The translations under genes and the position numbers were made by a program. Below are positions 54,408 to 64,000 of a stretch of 64,000 nt of DNA, piece after piece; position 1 is the stretch's first letter; each line of letters starts with the position of its first letter. Source of the DNA: Ferrimonas sp. YFM (GTDB lineage: Bacteria > Pseudomonadota > Gammaproteobacteria > Enterobacterales > Shewanellaceae); the NCBI RefSeq assembly GCF_030296015.1, contig NZ_AP027368.1:930001-994000 (forward strand), in the 5' to 3' direction. Below the pieces are notes generated by a model, which did not search any database, was not told the origin of the DNA, and saw only the letters and a list, made by a program, of their open reading frames with translations.

Positions 54408-57050
54408 ATGGCAGATTTGACAGTAGAACAACTCGCCAAAGAAGTAGGTAAGCCGGTTGATCGTTTGGTTGCCCAGTTTGCCGAAGCCGGCATTAAGAAA
54501 GGTGCTAGCGACAGCGTTACTCAACAGGAGAAAGAGACCCTGCTGAGCCACCTGTCCGGCCAGCACGGGGGCGGCACGGAGCCTACCCGCATGACTCTGC
54601 AACGCAAGAAGCGCTCTACTCTGAGCGTGAACGCCGGCGGAGGCAAATCAAAGGACGTACAGGTTGAGGTGCGCAAGAAGCGCACCTATGTGAAGCGCAG
54701 CGCGATTGAAGAGCAGCAACGTCAGGAAGAGGAAGCCCGTAAGGCCGCAGAAGAAGCGGCGCGCCGAGAGGCGGAGGAGCGGGCCAAACGTGAAGCCGAA
54801 GAGATAGCCAAGCGCGAAGCACAAGAGAAAGCCAAACGTGACGCCGAGGATAAGGCCAAGCGACAGGCAGCAGAGAAAGCCAAGCGCGAGGAGCAAGAGA
54901 AGTTGATGGCGAAAGATAAGGCCCAAGATGATACCGCCCGTCAGGAAGCGGAGAAACTGAAGGCAGCCCAGGAAGCCGAAGCCGCTCGTAAGGCGGAAGA
55001 GGAAGCCAAAGCCAAGGCCGAAGAGGCCAAGCGTCTGGCGGAAGAGAACGCCAAGCGCTGGGAACAGGAAGAGAAGGAGCGTAAGGCCCGCGAGCAAGCG
55101 GATTACCACGTGACCACCTCTACCGCTGCCCGTGCAGCAGAAGACGCTTCCGACGCCCAGGCCGAGCGCGGCCGTCGTCGCAAGAAGAAAAAGCCTGCCG
55201 ACGACCGTGTCGCTCGCGGTCCTCAGCGTGGTCGCGGCCGTGGCCGTGGCAAGCCTGCTGCCAACCAGCACGGCTTCCAGAAGCCTGTTGAAAAGGTAAC
55301 TCGCGACGTTGAAGTGGGTGAAACCATCACCGTAGGTGAACTGGCCAACAAGATGGCCGTGAAGGCCACCGAAGTGATCAAGGTGATGATGAAGATGGGC
55401 GCCATGGCGACCATCAACCAGGTGATCGATCAGGAAACCGCCGTTCTGGTGTGTGAAGAGATGGGTCACAAGGTGATTCTGCGTAACGAAAACGAGCTGG
55501 AAGATTCCGTACTGTCCGATCGCGACACCGGTGCTGAGTCTGTGCCACGTGCACCCGTTGTAACCATCATGGGCCACGTTGACCACGGTAAGACCTCTCT
55601 GCTGGATTACATCCGTCGCGCCAAGGTGGCCGATGGTGAGGCCGGTGGTATTACCCAGCACATCGGTGCCTACCACGTAGAAACCGGCAACGGCATGATC
55701 ACCTTCCTGGATACTCCTGGCCACGCAGCCTTTACCTCCATGCGTGCCCGTGGTGCCCAGGCGACCGACCTGGTAGTTCTGGTGGTAGCAGCCGACGACG
55801 GCGTGATGCCTCAGACCATCGAAGCGATTCAGCACTCCAAGGCGGCCGGTGTGCCCCTGGTGATTGCCGTGAACAAGATGGATAAAGAGTCCGCCGATCC
55901 GGATCGCGTTAAGAACGAGCTGTCTCAGCACGACGTGATCCCTGAGGACTGGGGTGGTGAGCACATGTTTGTTCACGTCTCCGCCAAGTCCGGCATGGGC
56001 ATCGACGAGCTGCTGGAAGGCATCCTGCTGCAGTCCGAAGTACTGGAACTGACCGCACGCAAAGAGGGCATGGCTCGCGGCGTGGTGATCGAGTCCCGCC
56101 TGGATAAGGGCCGCGGTCCTATCGCCTCCGTTTTGGTACAGGAAGGTACTCTGAACCAGGGCGACATCGTTCTCTGTGGTCTGGAGTATGGCCGTGTTCG
56201 TGCCATGCGCGATGAGAACGGTAAAGAGATCAAGTCTGCCGGTCCTTCCATCCCTGTAGAGATCCTGGGTCTGTCCGGGGTTCCTGCTGCCGGTGATGAA
56301 GCCACCGTAGTTCGTGACGAGAAGAAAGCCCGTGAAGTGGCCCTGCACCGTCAGGGTAAGTTCCGCGAGGTGAAACTGGCCCGTCAGCAGAAGGCGAAAC
56401 TGGAGAACATGTTTGCCAACATGCAGGAAGGGGATGTGTCCGAACTGAACGTGGTCCTGAAGGCCGACGTACAGGGCTCCCTGGAAGCCATTGCCGACTC
56501 CCTGATGAAGCTGTCCACCGACGAGGTGAAGGTGAACATCATCGGTCGTGGCGTGGGTGGTATCACCGAGACCGACGCCTCTCTGGCGGCGGCGTCCAAC
56601 GCCATCATGGTGGGCTTCAACGTCCGTGCCGATGCCGTTGCCCGTCGCACCGTCGAGAACGAGAACCTGGATCTGCGCTACTACAGCGTGATCTACGACC
56701 TCATCGATGAGGTGAAGGCGGCCATGAGCGGTATGCTGGCCCCTGAGTTCAAGCAGGAGATCATCGGTCTGGCTGAAGTGCGTGACGTGTTCAAGTCGCC
56801 CAAGATTGGTGCGGTTGCCGGCTGTATGGTTACCGAGGGTATCGTTAAGCGCTCCGCCCCCATCCGTGTACTTCGTGAAAACGTGGTTATCTACGAAGGC
56901 GAGCTGGAGTCCCTGCGTCGCTTCAAGGACGACGTTGCCGAAGTGCGTAACGGCATGGAGTGTGGTATCGGCGTGAAGAACTACAATGACGTGAGAGTCG
57001 GCGACCAGATCGAAGTCTTCGAAACCGTCGAAGTGAAGCGTACCCTGTAA
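54408..57050 (+). CDS. infB: Translation initiation factor IF-2
   Basis: An 880-residue GTPase that brings initiator tRNA to the 30S subunit. The N-terminal domain is followed by a long charged Lys/Glu/Ala-rich helix (about 90-240) and a basic GRGRGRGK patch; G-domain motifs are [20 protein letters not shown] and NKMD, followed by domains II-IV. Internal in-frame starts for shorter isoforms are possible as in E. coli but not marked. GGAGG precedes the ATG. Confidence 0.98.
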   Translation: MADLTVEQLAKEVGKPVDRLVAQFAEAGIKKGASDSVTQQEKETLLSHLSGQHGGGTEPTRMTLQRKKRSTLSVNAGGGKSKDVQVEVRKKRTYVKRSAIEEQQRQEEEARKAAEEAARREAEERAKREAEEIAKREAQEKAKRDAEDKAKRQAAEKAKREEQEKLMAKDKAQDDTARQEAEKLKAAQEAEAARKAEEEAKAKAEEAKRLAEENAKRWEQEEKERKAREQADYHVTTSTAARAAEDASDAQAERGRRRKKKKPADDRVARGPQRGRGRGRGKPAANQHGFQKPVEKVTRDVEVGETITVGELANKMAVKATEVIKVMMKMGAMATINQVIDQETAVLVCEEMGHKVILRNENELEDSVLSDRDTGAESVPRAPVVTIMGHVDHGKTSLLDYIRRAKVADGEAGGITQHIGAYHVETGNGMITFLDTPGHAAFTSMRARGAQATDLVVLVVAADDGVMPQTIEAIQHSKAAGVPLVIAVNKMDKESADPDRVKNELSQHDVIPEDWGGEHMFVHVSAKSGMGIDELLEGILLQSEVLELTARKEGMARGVVIESRLDKGRGPIASVLVQEGTLNQGDIVLCGLEYGRVRAMRDENGKEIKSAGPSIPVEILGLSGVPAAGDEATVVRDEKKAREVALHRQGKFREVKLARQQKAKLENMFANMQEGDVSELNVVLKADVQGSLEAIADSLMKLSTDEVKVNIIGRGVGGITETDASLAAASNAIMVGFNVRADAVARRTVENENLDLRYYSVIYDLIDEVKAAMSGMLAPEFKQEIIGLAEVRDVFKSPKIGAVAGCMVTEGIVKRSAPIRVLRENVVIYEGELESLRRFKDDVAEVRNGMECGIGVKNYNDVRVGDQIEVFETVEVKRTL

Positions 57051-57061
57051 GCAATTGAGTA

Positions 57062-57081
57062 GGGGAGGGGAAACCCTCCCC
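57062..57081 (+). other. Stable hairpin between infB and rbfA
   Basis: GGGGAGGG GAAA CCCTCCCC: eight G-C-rich pairs closed by a GAAA tetraloop, with no T-run. It probably acts as an mRNA stabiliser or processing site rather than a terminator. Confidence 0.65.
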
Positions 57082-57094
57082 GGATTTAGGTGTT

Positions 57095-57505
57095 ATGGCG
57101 AGAGAATTCAGTCGAACCCGGCGTGTCAATGAGCAGATCCAGCGTGAGCTGGCGATGATTCTGATGCGCGAGATCCGGGATCCCCGCCTGGGGATGACCA
57201 CCATCAACGACGTTGAGGTGTCCCGGGATCTCAACTATGCCAAGGTGTTTGTGACCTTTCTGGACGACGAGCCAGAGCAGGTTAAGAGCCAGATGGACGC
57301 GCTGCTTGAGCTGGCGCCCTACATCCGCTCACTGCTGGCCTCCAGCCTGCGCAATATGCGCGCCATTCCCGAACTGCGCTTCACCTACGACAAGTCGTTG
57401 GTGGAGGGGATCCGCATGACCAATGCGGTGAACAAGGCGGTTGCCGAGGATGAGGCTAAGGCCGAAAAGCACGGCACTCAAGAGTCAGATGAGGATCAGA
57501 AGTAA
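57095..57505 (+). CDS. rbfA: 30S ribosome-binding factor RbfA
   Basis: A 136-residue KH-fold protein needed for 16S rRNA 5' processing and cold growth. Family sequence: [39 protein letters not shown] and [15 protein letters not shown]. The stop TAA shares a base with the truB ATG, so translation is coupled. Confidence 0.97.
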   Translation: MAREFSRTRRVNEQIQRELAMILMREIRDPRLGMTTINDVEVSRDLNYAKVFVTFLDDEPEQVKSQMDALLELAPYIRSLLASSLRNMRAIPELRFTYDKSLVEGIRMTNAVNKAVAEDEAKAEKHGTQESDEDQK

Positions 57506-58449
57506 TGGCCAGACGTCGTTTTCGCGGCCGATTGGTTGACGGCATTGTCCTGCTGGACAAGCCGGCGGGCATCACCTCTAACGATGCCCTGCAGAGGGTA
57601 AAACGCATCTACAACGCCGCCAAGGCGGGGCACACCGGTGCCCTGGACCCTTTGGCGACCGGGATGCTGCCTCTGTGCTTTGGTGAAGCCACCAAGTTTT
57701 CCCAGTACCTGCTGGAGGCGGATAAGCGCTATCGCGTTGTTGCCAAGCTGGGTGTCCGCACCACCACCTCGGACGCCGATGGTGAAGTGGTTGAGGAGCG
57801 CCCGGTGAACATCAGCCTGGGAGAGATCAACAAGGCCATTGACCACTTCCGTGGTGAGTCGATGCAGATCCCCAGCATGTACTCCGCCCTGAAGTATCAG
57901 GGTGAGCCCCTGTACAAGTATGCCCGCCAGGGCATCGAGGTGCCCCGTGAGGCCCGCCCCATCAACGTCTACGAAGCGGAGCTGATCCGATTCGAAGGCG
58001 ATGAAGTGGAGATGGAACTGCACGTGTCCAAGGGCACTTACATCCGCACCATTGTCGACGACATGGGCGAGCTGCTGGGCTGCGGAGCGCACGTTACCGT
58101 GCTGCGTCGTACCCAGGTGGCCGGTTACCCCTATGAGCGCATGGTCAACCTGGAACAGCTGGAAAACCTGCTGCAACAGGCCCTGGACCAGGGCCGTAAG
58201 CCCAAAGAGCTGCTGGATCCCCTGCTGCTGCCGATGGACACTGCGGTGATGACTCTGCCTGAGGTGAACATGAACGAGGTGGTGGCCAGCTACATCATGC
58301 AGGGCCAGCCTGTTCAGGTTCCCAAGGCGCCCAAAGAGGGTGCGGTACGCCTGACCGTGGGCAGCCAGCGGGTGTTTGTCGGTGTCGGTGAAATCGACGC
58401 AGACGGCCTGGTGGCACCAAAGAGGCTGATTAACGTCAGCCAGGGTTGA
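57505..58449 (+). CDS. truB: tRNA pseudouridine(55) synthase TruB
   Basis: A 314-residue enzyme making pseudouridine 55 in the tRNA T-loop. Catalytic block [20 protein letters not shown] carries the active Asp; [16 protein letters not shown] and the C-terminal PUA-like region ([14 protein letters not shown]) are typical. The stop overlaps the rpsO -35 element. Confidence 0.98.
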   Translation: MARRRFRGRLVDGIVLLDKPAGITSNDALQRVKRIYNAAKAGHTGALDPLATGMLPLCFGEATKFSQYLLEADKRYRVVAKLGVRTTTSDADGEVVEERPVNISLGEINKAIDHFRGESMQIPSMYSALKYQGEPLYKYARQGIEVPREARPINVYEAELIRFEGDEVEMELHVSKGTYIRTIVDDMGELLGCGAHVTVLRRTQVAGYPYERMVNLEQLENLLQQALDQGRKPKELLDPLLLPMDTAVMTLPEVNMNEVVASYIMQGQPVQVPKAPKEGAVRLTVGSQRVFVGVGEIDADGLVAPKRLINVSQG

Positions 58450-58474
58450 GTCCAGGGGACACAGCCGCTAGAAT
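58446..58474 (+). promoter_or_regulatory. rpsO promoter
   Basis: TTGAGT, 17-base spacer, TAGAAT, starting within the truB stop region and ending 63 bases before rpsO. Confidence 0.75.
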
Positions 58475-58537
58475 ACCCCGTCCTGCTGGAGCTGAATTAG
58501 TGATCGGCCCAGCCTATTTGTAAATTCGGAGATTATT

Positions 58538-58807
58538 ATGTCACTAAGCACTGAAGCGAAAGCAAAGATTCTGGCTGAGTTTGGCCGCGGCGAGAACGAT
58601 TCCGGTTCTCCTGAGGTTCAGGTAGCTCTGCTGACCCACCAGATCAACCATCTGCAAGGTCACTTCAAGAAGCACATCCACGATCACCACAGCCGTCGTG
58701 GTCTGCTGCGCATGGTTTCCCAGCGTCGTAAGCTGCTGGACTACCTGAAGCGTAAGAACCACACCTCCTACGCTGAGCTGATCGCCAAGCTGGGCCTGCG
58801 TCGCTAA
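58538..58807 (+). CDS. rpsO: 30S ribosomal protein S15
   Basis: An 89-residue 16S rRNA-binding protein: [31 protein letters not shown]-like [20 protein letters not shown] and LDYLKR. In E. coli S15 represses its own mRNA at the leader. The 63-base leader here is too short for me to draw its pseudoknot. Strong terminator follows. Confidence 0.98.
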   Translation: MSLSTEAKAKILAEFGRGENDSGSPEVQVALLTHQINHLQGHFKKHIHDHHSRRGLLRMVSQRRKLLDYLKRKNHTSYAELIAKLGLRR

Positions 58808-58825
58808 TAGATGCATTCCGAAAGA

Positions 58826-58853
58826 GAGGGGACCCTTTGGGGTCCCCTTTTTT
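58826..58853 (+). terminator. rpsO terminator
   Basis: AGGGGACCC pairs with GGGTCCCCT and is followed by TTTTT. Confidence 0.9.
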
Positions 58854-59163
58854 GTATTTGGTTACTGGGCCTCTTTCAAGTGGGTACAACAACGAGTCAG
58901 TGGCAGTGAGACGTTCCCTCCGGGCTGATTTTGGCGGGCTTTATGCTGTGTTACGCAATCTTACTTTAGAGCCACTAGAGCTTCGTTTGCCTGCCTTGCC
59001 TAAAGCCCGTTAAATTTCAGCTGAATGGCCAGATATTTAGTGCAATTGGTATAGGTGAGCGATTTTTCCACCTTTTCCCCCTTGACGCCTGTCATTCCCC
59101 CAGCATTGCAGTATACTAATCCGCGAAATTTAAGGTTAAAAATACTGCTAAGGAACACATAAC
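58854..59163 (+). promoter_or_regulatory. pnp upstream region
   Basis: About 310 bases without a gene. A possible promoter is CTGTCA, 17-base spacer, TATACT (about 59089-59117). In E. coli the pnp leader has an RNase III-cut hairpin used for autocontrol; I see no equally strong long hairpin between this promoter and the pnp start, although weaker pairings exist upstream. Confidence 0.45.
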
Positions 59164-61263
59164 GTGAATCCCGTCATTAAGAGTTTTGAGTATGGCCGTC
59201 ACACGGTCACTCTGGAGACCGGTGTCATCGCTCGTCAGGCTGACGCCGCCGTACTGGCAAGCATGGGTGATACCACCGTGCTGGTTACCGTTGTTGGTAA
59301 AAAGCAGGCCGATCCCGGTCGCGACTTCTTCCCTCTGACGGTGAACTACCAGGAGAAAACTTACGCAGCGGGCAAGATTCCAGGCGGTTTCTTCAAGCGT
59401 GAAGGTCGTCCTTCCGAAGGTGAGACTCTGACTGCTCGCCTGATCGACCGTCCTATTCGTCCTCTGTTCCCCAAAGGGTTCAAGAACGAGGTTCAGGTTG
59501 TTGCCACCGTAGTGTCTGTTGATCCTGAGATCCAGCCTGACGTGGTTGCCATGATTGGTGCATCCGCCGCCCTGGCCCTGTCCGGTATCCCCTTCGCCGG
59601 CCCCATCGGTTGTGCCCGCGTAGGTTACAAAGATGGCGACTACCTGCTGAACCCCTCCATCACCGAGCTGGAAGAGAGCGATCTGGACCTGGTGGTTGCC
59701 GGTACTGCCGACGCGGTACTGATGGTAGAGTCCGAAGCGGCTATGCTGTCCGAGTCCGTGATGCTGGGTGCCGTGGTATTCGGTCACCAGGAGCAGCAGA
59801 AAGTGATCGCTGCCATCAACGAACTGAAGGCCGAAGCTGGCAAGCCTACCTGGGACTGGACTGCCCCTGAGAAGAACGAAGCCCTGATCGCCAAGGTGGC
59901 CGAGCTGGCCGAGGCCGACATGGGCGATGCCTACCGCATCACCGACAAGATGGAGCGTAAGGACGCCGTCGACGCCGTTAAAGCCAAAGCCAAAGAAGCG
60001 CTGCTGGCCGAAAACGAAGAGCTGGATGGTCAGGAGATCTCCGACGTTCTGGGTAGCCTGGAAAAGACCGTGGTTCGTGGCCGCGTTCTGGCCGGCGAGC
60101 CACGTATCGATGGTCGTAACACCAAGATGATCCGCGCCCTGTCCGTGGCTCCAGGTGTTCTGCCCCGTACTCACGGTTCTGCCCTGTTCACCCGTGGTGA
60201 GACTCAGGCCCTGGTTGCCGCTACCCTGGGTACCGAGCGTGACGCTCAGATGATCGATGAGCTGACCGGTGTTCGCACCGATCGCTTCATGCTGCACTAC
60301 AACTTCCCTCCCTACTGTGTGGGCGAAACCGGCATGATCGGTTCTCCCAAGCGCCGCGAAATCGGCCACGGTAAGCTGGCCAAGCGCGGTGTGATGGCGG
60401 TTATGCCCTCTGCTGAAGAGTTCCCATACTCCATCCGTGTGGTAAGTGAGATCACCGAGTCCAACGGTTCCTCCTCAATGGCTTCCGTATGTGGTACCTC
60501 TCTGGCCCTGATGGACGCCGGTGTGCCAATTAAGGCCTCCGTAGCCGGTATCGCCATGGGTCTGGTGAAGGAAGGCGACAACTACGTGGTTCTGTCTGAC
60601 ATCCTGGGTGACGAAGACCACCTGGGTGACATGGACTTCAAGGTTGCCGGTAGCCGTGACGGTATTACCGCCCTGCAGATGGACATCAAGATCGCCGGTA
60701 TTACCCAGGAGATCATGCAGGTTGCCCTGAAGCAGGCCTACGAGGCCCGTATTCACATCCTGAACGTGATGGATGAGAGCCTGCCTTCCGCCCGTGAAGA
60801 GCTGTCCGAGCATGCACCTCGCATCACCACCATCAAGATCCACCCTGACAAGATCCGCGACGTGATCGGTAAGGGCGGCGTGAACATCCGTGCTCTGACC
60901 GAAGAGACCGGTACCACCATCGAGATCGAAGACGACGGTACCGTGAAGATCGCCTCCAGCGATGGCGCGGCTTCTGCCGAAGCGGTTCGTCGCATCGAAG
61001 CGATCACCGCCGACGTGGAAGAGGGTCGCATCTACGAAGGTAAGGTTGTTCGCATCGTAGACTTCGGTGCCTTCGTGAACATCCTGCCTGGCAAAGATGG
61101 TCTGGTTCACATCTCCCAGATCACCGCCGAGCGCGTAAACAACGTGGCTGACCACCTGTCCATTGGCCAGGAAGTGAAAGTGAAAGTTGTGGAAGTGGAC
61201 CGTCAGGGCCGCATCCGTCTTTCCATCAAAGACGCCATCGAAGGTGAAGCCAAGGGCGAATAA
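59164..61263 (+). CDS. pnp: Polyribonucleotide nucleotidyltransferase (PNPase)
   Basis: A 699-residue phosphorolytic 3'-5' exoribonuclease and degradosome partner. Two RNase PH domains (first 1-215, second about 310-540) flank an all-helical domain; KH ([20 protein letters not shown]) and S1 ([21 protein letters not shown]) domains end the protein. The S1 end is short, without the E. coli C-terminal tail. GTG start with AAGGA upstream. Confidence 0.98.
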   Translation: MNPVIKSFEYGRHTVTLETGVIARQADAAVLASMGDTTVLVTVVGKKQADPGRDFFPLTVNYQEKTYAAGKIPGGFFKREGRPSEGETLTARLIDRPIRPLFPKGFKNEVQVVATVVSVDPEIQPDVVAMIGASAALALSGIPFAGPIGCARVGYKDGDYLLNPSITELEESDLDLVVAGTADAVLMVESEAAMLSESVMLGAVVFGHQEQQKVIAAINELKAEAGKPTWDWTAPEKNEALIAKVAELAEADMGDAYRITDKMERKDAVDAVKAKAKEALLAENEELDGQEISDVLGSLEKTVVRGRVLAGEPRIDGRNTKMIRALSVAPGVLPRTHGSALFTRGETQALVAATLGTERDAQMIDELTGVRTDRFMLHYNFPPYCVGETGMIGSPKRREIGHGKLAKRGVMAVMPSAEEFPYSIRVVSEITESNGSSSMASVCGTSLALMDAGVPIKASVAGIAMGLVKEGDNYVVLSDILGDEDHLGDMDFKVAGSRDGITALQMDIKIAGITQEIMQVALKQAYEARIHILNVMDESLPSAREELSEHAPRITTIKIHPDKIRDVIGKGGVNIRALTEETGTTIEIEDDGTVKIASSDGAASAEAVRRIEAITADVEEGRIYEGKVVRIVDFGAFVNILPGKDGLVHISQITAERVNNVADHLSIGQEVKVKVVEVDRQGRIRLSIKDAIEGEAKGE

Positions 61264-61282
61264 GTCCGGTTTTCATCCTTAG

Positions 61283-61313
61283 CAAAAGGGAGCCTTGGGG
61301 CTCCCTTTTCTTT
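61283..61313 (+). terminator. pnp terminator
   Basis: AAAAGGGAGCC pairs with GGCTCCCTTTT, followed by CTTTTT. Confidence 0.88.
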
Positions 61314-61487
61314 TTCCGGTGCGGTGAAATTCCGATGGATACTTGGGGAACCCCGGGGACTATTGCGCCTCTAACTCCTTAGTTTTTTGACGTTGTACAA
61401 ATAGTTAATGCGTTTGCCATGGTCCCCCTCTACAATGAGAGCATACATGGCACGCCGCTGCTTTAGCGGCGGCAAAAGGATGGTTCT

Positions 61488-62396
61488 ATGAGATTAAGAC
61501 AATACTGGCTGGCCCTGGGGGTCCTCTGCCTCGGTTTGACCGGTTGCGCCGCAACCCCAGAGGCACCCAAGGAGCAGGGCGGTGGCCAGATGATGCTGGT
61601 GACGCCGTTGCAGCCAGATGCCAACCTGGAGCTGGCTCTGGCCAAGATCAGCGAAGTGCTGATCACCGCCGAGCTGTCCGAGGAGCAGCGTGCCCGGTTC
61701 CTCTATGACCGTGGTGTGCTGTATGACAGTGTTGGCCTGCGCACCCTGGCACGCATCGATTTCTCCCGCGCCCTGAAGCTGCGCCCGGACCTGCCCGATG
61801 CCTACAACTTCATGGGGATCTACCTGACCCAGGCAATGGAGTTTGATCAGGCTTATGAAGCCTTCGACGCGGTGCTGGAGCTCGACCCCGAGTATGATTT
61901 TGCCTTTCTCAATCGCGGTATTGCCCTCTACTACGGCAGCCGGCCGCAGCTGGCGATGTCTGATCTGGAGGAGTTCTACAACCGGGACACCGGCGACGCC
62001 TACCGTGCCCTGTGGCTCTATCTGGCTGAGCGCCAGGGCAACTCTGAGCAGGCACTGGTAGGCCTAAAGGCCCGCAGTCAGGGCATTCAGGATGGCTGGG
62101 GCGCTGCCCTGGTTGCCTACTACCTGGGTGAACTGGACGAAGGTCAGCTTCTGGCTGCGGCCAGGCAGGACCTGAGCCATCAGAAGCAACTGGCAGAGCG
62201 TCTGTGTGAAGCTTACTTCTATATGGGCAAGCAGGCCAGGATGGACGGTCAGCCAAGGCGGGCTCTGAACCTGTTCAAGCTGTCACTGGCCACCAACGTC
62301 TATGAGTTCGTCGAGCATCGCTACTCCATCATGGAGATGCGTCAGATTGCTGAGCAATTGATGGAAGAGGCGGAGCAGGAGACACAGGCCAACTAG
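61488..62396 (+). CDS. nlpI: Lipoprotein NlpI
   Basis: A 302-residue TPR lipoprotein that, in E. coli, acts as adaptor for Prc and peptidoglycan hydrolases. Lipobox LTGC (after MRLRQYWLALGVLCLG); TPR-like repeats around residues 60-150 (YDRGVLYDSVGLRTLARIDF, AYNFMGIYLTQAMEFDQAYE, AFLNRGIALYYGSRPQLA). Follows pnp as in E. coli. Confidence 0.95.
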   Translation: MRLRQYWLALGVLCLGLTGCAATPEAPKEQGGGQMMLVTPLQPDANLELALAKISEVLITAELSEEQRARFLYDRGVLYDSVGLRTLARIDFSRALKLRPDLPDAYNFMGIYLTQAMEFDQAYEAFDAVLELDPEYDFAFLNRGIALYYGSRPQLAMSDLEEFYNRDTGDAYRALWLYLAERQGNSEQALVGLKARSQGIQDGWGAALVAYYLGELDEGQLLAAARQDLSHQKQLAERLCEAYFYMGKQARMDGQPRRALNLFKLSLATNVYEFVEHRYSIMEMRQIAEQLMEEAEQETQAN

Positions 62397-62417
62397 GCCC
62401 TGGTGCAACAGACTGAG

Positions 62418-62448
62418 TAAGGGGGCCGATTGGCCCCCTTCTTTTTTG
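62418..62448. terminator. Bidirectional terminator after nlpI
   Basis: AAGGGGGCC GATT GGCCCCCTT then CTTTTTT, between the convergent nlpI and the alkylsulfatase-type gene. Confidence 0.85.
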
Positions 62449-62452
62449 TGTC

Positions 62453-64000
62453 CTACATGCCGCTGCTGCTGCCGGAGGGGGGCTGAGCCAGCGTCACCTT
62501 GCCAGTGTCTGCGGGCTTGCGGGCGGTGCCGGGCATCAGTTCGAAGGCAGGATTGAAGTTGACCAACATCGACTGCAGGCTGCGAAAGTGGTCCAGGTTG
62601 CCCTGATGCTTCACTTTGCCTGCGGTTACCTGGTCGTCGAAAGAGGCTGTGCCCATCATGACCGGCTCCAGATCGCTGCGGTTGATGGTCAGTGTCAGGT
62701 CCGGATTGTTGGCCTGAACCCCTTTGATGTTGGTCAGGGTGGCGTTACTCAATTCCACCACAAACTCCTCGTTGATGTCGGGCAGCACCAGGTTGATGAC
62801 AAACTCCTGCTCGCCGGCCTTGGCGCTGTCCAGGCGAATACCAAGAAAGTCCAGCCATAGCTCGGTGGCCATCGCCTTGATGGTATCCGCTCCGCCGGTC
62901 TTCGGTGAGTTGCCCTCAGGAATGCCGGAGCGCAGCTCATAGGCGGCAGCCAGGAAGCTGTTTCGCACACTGGGGCTCTCCTGCTGGTAACCGATCTGCT
63001 CAAACACGTCGGCGAGCAGGTCTTTGGCCTGTTGATTGTCTGGCTCCGCATAGACCAGTTTGTTGAGGATCTCCTGGGCCAGCTTGTATTTACCTTTGGT
63101 GAACAGTGCCTGGCCTTTGGCAAGAATCTTGTCAGAGCCGCCCATCATCTCCACGAAAAGAGGCGCGGATTCTTTGGGGGAGAGGGGGATCAGGGTGGCC
63201 GGGTTACCATCCCAATAACCCAGATAGCGATTGAGTACCGCGCGGCTGTTGTGGGCTTCGGAGCCGTGATAACTGTGGGCGGCCCACTGGTCTCTCAGGT
63301 TCTTCGGTGGCCGGTATTCGTTGTGAACTTCGTTGATGGTCACCCCGGAGTTGGCCAGGTGCAGCACTTCATTGTTGAGGTTGGCGTAGATGTCCCGCTG
63401 CGCCCGCATCACCTCCTGGATGCGTTCGTTGCCCCAGCGAGGCCAACTGTGAGAGGCGAACATCACATCCGCCTTCATCCCATAGCGGTAGAGAGCGATG
63501 TTGATCTGTTTCGACCACTCCAGCGCGTCGCGAACCAGGGCGCCACGTAGGGTGTAGATGTTGTGTACCGTACCTGTGATGTTTTCTGCTGCCCAGAATG
63601 CTTTGAGATCCGGGAAGTAGGTGTTCATCTCCGCCGGCGCCTCGGTGCCTGGCGTATTTTGAAACTCCATGGTGATGCCATCGATGGTCAGGGTTTCAAA
63701 ATCCTTGGTAATGATGGTGTTGGGTGCGATCAGCCCCAGATTACCCGCGGCGGTGTTTTTGCCGATGGACTGGTCCACGTGACCAAAGGGACTGCGGGGA
63801 AGCAGCACGCCATACTGGAAGAACAGCCTGCGGTTCATGGCGTTGCCGGCGTAAACGTTCTCAGAGACGGCGTTTTCCATAAAGCCGACCGGGGCAATGA
63901 GCTTGACCTTACCACTGAGCACATCCTGCTCATCGACAACGCCACGAACACCACCGAAGTGGTCGGCGTGTGAGTGGGAGAAGATCACCGCTTTGACCGG
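62453..64000 (-). CDS. Alkylsulfatase-type metallo-beta-lactamase fold hydrolase, partial (5' end outside window)
   Basis: The last 515 residues of a secreted or periplasmic SdsA1/YjcS-like alkyl sulfatase. The zinc motif FSHSHADHFGG begins near the window edge, followed by the dimerisation region (SHSWPRWGNERIQEV) and a C-terminal SCP2-like domain (LTINRSDLEPVMMG) expected in this family. These enzymes hydrolyse primary alkyl sulfates. The N-terminus and any signal peptide lie beyond 64000. Convergent with nlpI. Confidence 0.88.
   Translation of the reverse strand, partial: PVKAVIFSHSHADHFGGVRGVVDEQDVLSGKVKLIAPVGFMENAVSENVYAGNAMNRRLFFQYGVLLPRSPFGHVDQSIGKNTAAGNLGLIAPNTIITKDFETLTIDGITMEFQNTPGTEAPAEMNTYFPDLKAFWAAENITGTVHNIYTLRGALVRDALEWSKQINIALYRYGMKADVMFASHSWPRWGNERIQEVMRAQRDIYANLNNEVLHLANSGVTINEVHNEYRPPKNLRDQWAAHSYHGSEAHNSRAVLNRYLGYWDGNPATLIPLSPKESAPLFVEMMGGSDKILAKGQALFTKGKYKLAQEILNKLVYAEPDNQQAKDLLADVFEQIGYQQESPSVRNSFLAAAYELRSGIPEGNSPKTGGADTIKAMATELWLDFLGIRLDSAKAGEQEFVINLVLPDINEEFVVELSNATLTNIKGVQANNPDLTLTINRSDLEPVMMGTASFDDQVTAGKVKHQGNLDHFRSLQSMLVNFNPAFELMPGTARKPADTGKVTLAQPPSGSSSGM

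Overview
The window reads as the chromosome of a marine-type gammaproteobacterium of the Alteromonadales. Shewanella/Ferrimonas-like relatives are my best guess, from gene order and protein character rather than a database match. Supporting signs are a six-subunit Na+-translocating NADH:quinone reductase (Nqr), a large TonB-dependent receptor, the order ftsH-folP-(glmM)-tpiA-secG-tRNALeu-rimP-nusA-infB-rbfA-truB-rpsO-pnp-nlpI, and a tmRNA tag of AANDETYAIAA. Coding density is high, and most operons end in clear intrinsic terminators.

Layout. 1-5.1 kb: nqrABCDEF on the minus strand (nqrF is cut by the window edge), with a possible 20-codon upstream ORF overlapping the nqrA start. 5.5-8.4 kb: a TonB-dependent receptor. 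8.9-11.7 kb: a P-type cation ATPase. 11.7-13.0 kb: a complete ISL3-family insertion sequence with near-perfect terminal inverted repeats and an 8-bp target duplication. It sits in the A/T arm of what was the ssrA/ATPase shared terminator. 13.0-21.1 kb: an 8.1-kb integrative element bounded by perfect 40-bp direct repeats that duplicate the 3' end of ssrA (tmRNA). It carries a P4-type tyrosine integrase, a DUF6387-like coupled gene, an AlpA regulator, a small gene, a DnaB-N/RepA-like helicase, a symmetry-rich intergenic region, a KAP-family P-loop NTPase, a GNAT-like protein and a 59-codon gene. No capsid or packaging genes are visible. The KAP/GNAT pair is the most likely place for an undescribed cargo function such as phage defence.

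21.1-25.5 kb: ssrA-smpB (trans-translation), ratA-rnfH, an NAD-dependent epimerase-like gene, bamE and an iron-dependent alcohol dehydrogenase. 25.8-36.8 kb: recN with a LexA box, nadK, and the heat-shock genes grpE, dnaK and dnaJ, with sigma-32-like promoters before grpE and dnaK. Between them lie two short-chain dehydrogenases, an L,D-transpeptidase, a LysR regulator and an EamA exporter. 36.9-46 kb: an S9 peptidase, an M48 lipoprotein peptidase, fklB, dapB and carAB. 46-50.6 kb: greA, yhbY, rlmE-ftsH behind a sigma-32-like promoter, and folP. The usual glmM is absent between folP and tpiA. 50.7-52.4 kb: tpiA, secG, tRNA-Leu(GAG), and then a promoter-to-terminator unit of about 240 nt that encodes no protein and looks like an unassigned structured RNA, followed by a rimP leader with an attenuator-like hairpin. 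52.4-62.4 kb: the translation and RNA operon rimP-nusA-infB-rbfA-truB-rpsO-pnp-nlpI. The right edge holds a truncated alkylsulfatase-type metallo-beta-lactamase.

Functionally, the core genes cover sodium energetics, protein quality control (DnaK/J/GrpE, FtsH, tmRNA/SmpB, FklB, M48 peptidase), outer-membrane assembly and the translation/RNA-turnover operon. The accessory material is concentrated in one place, the 3' end of ssrA, which has been hit by two independent insertion events.
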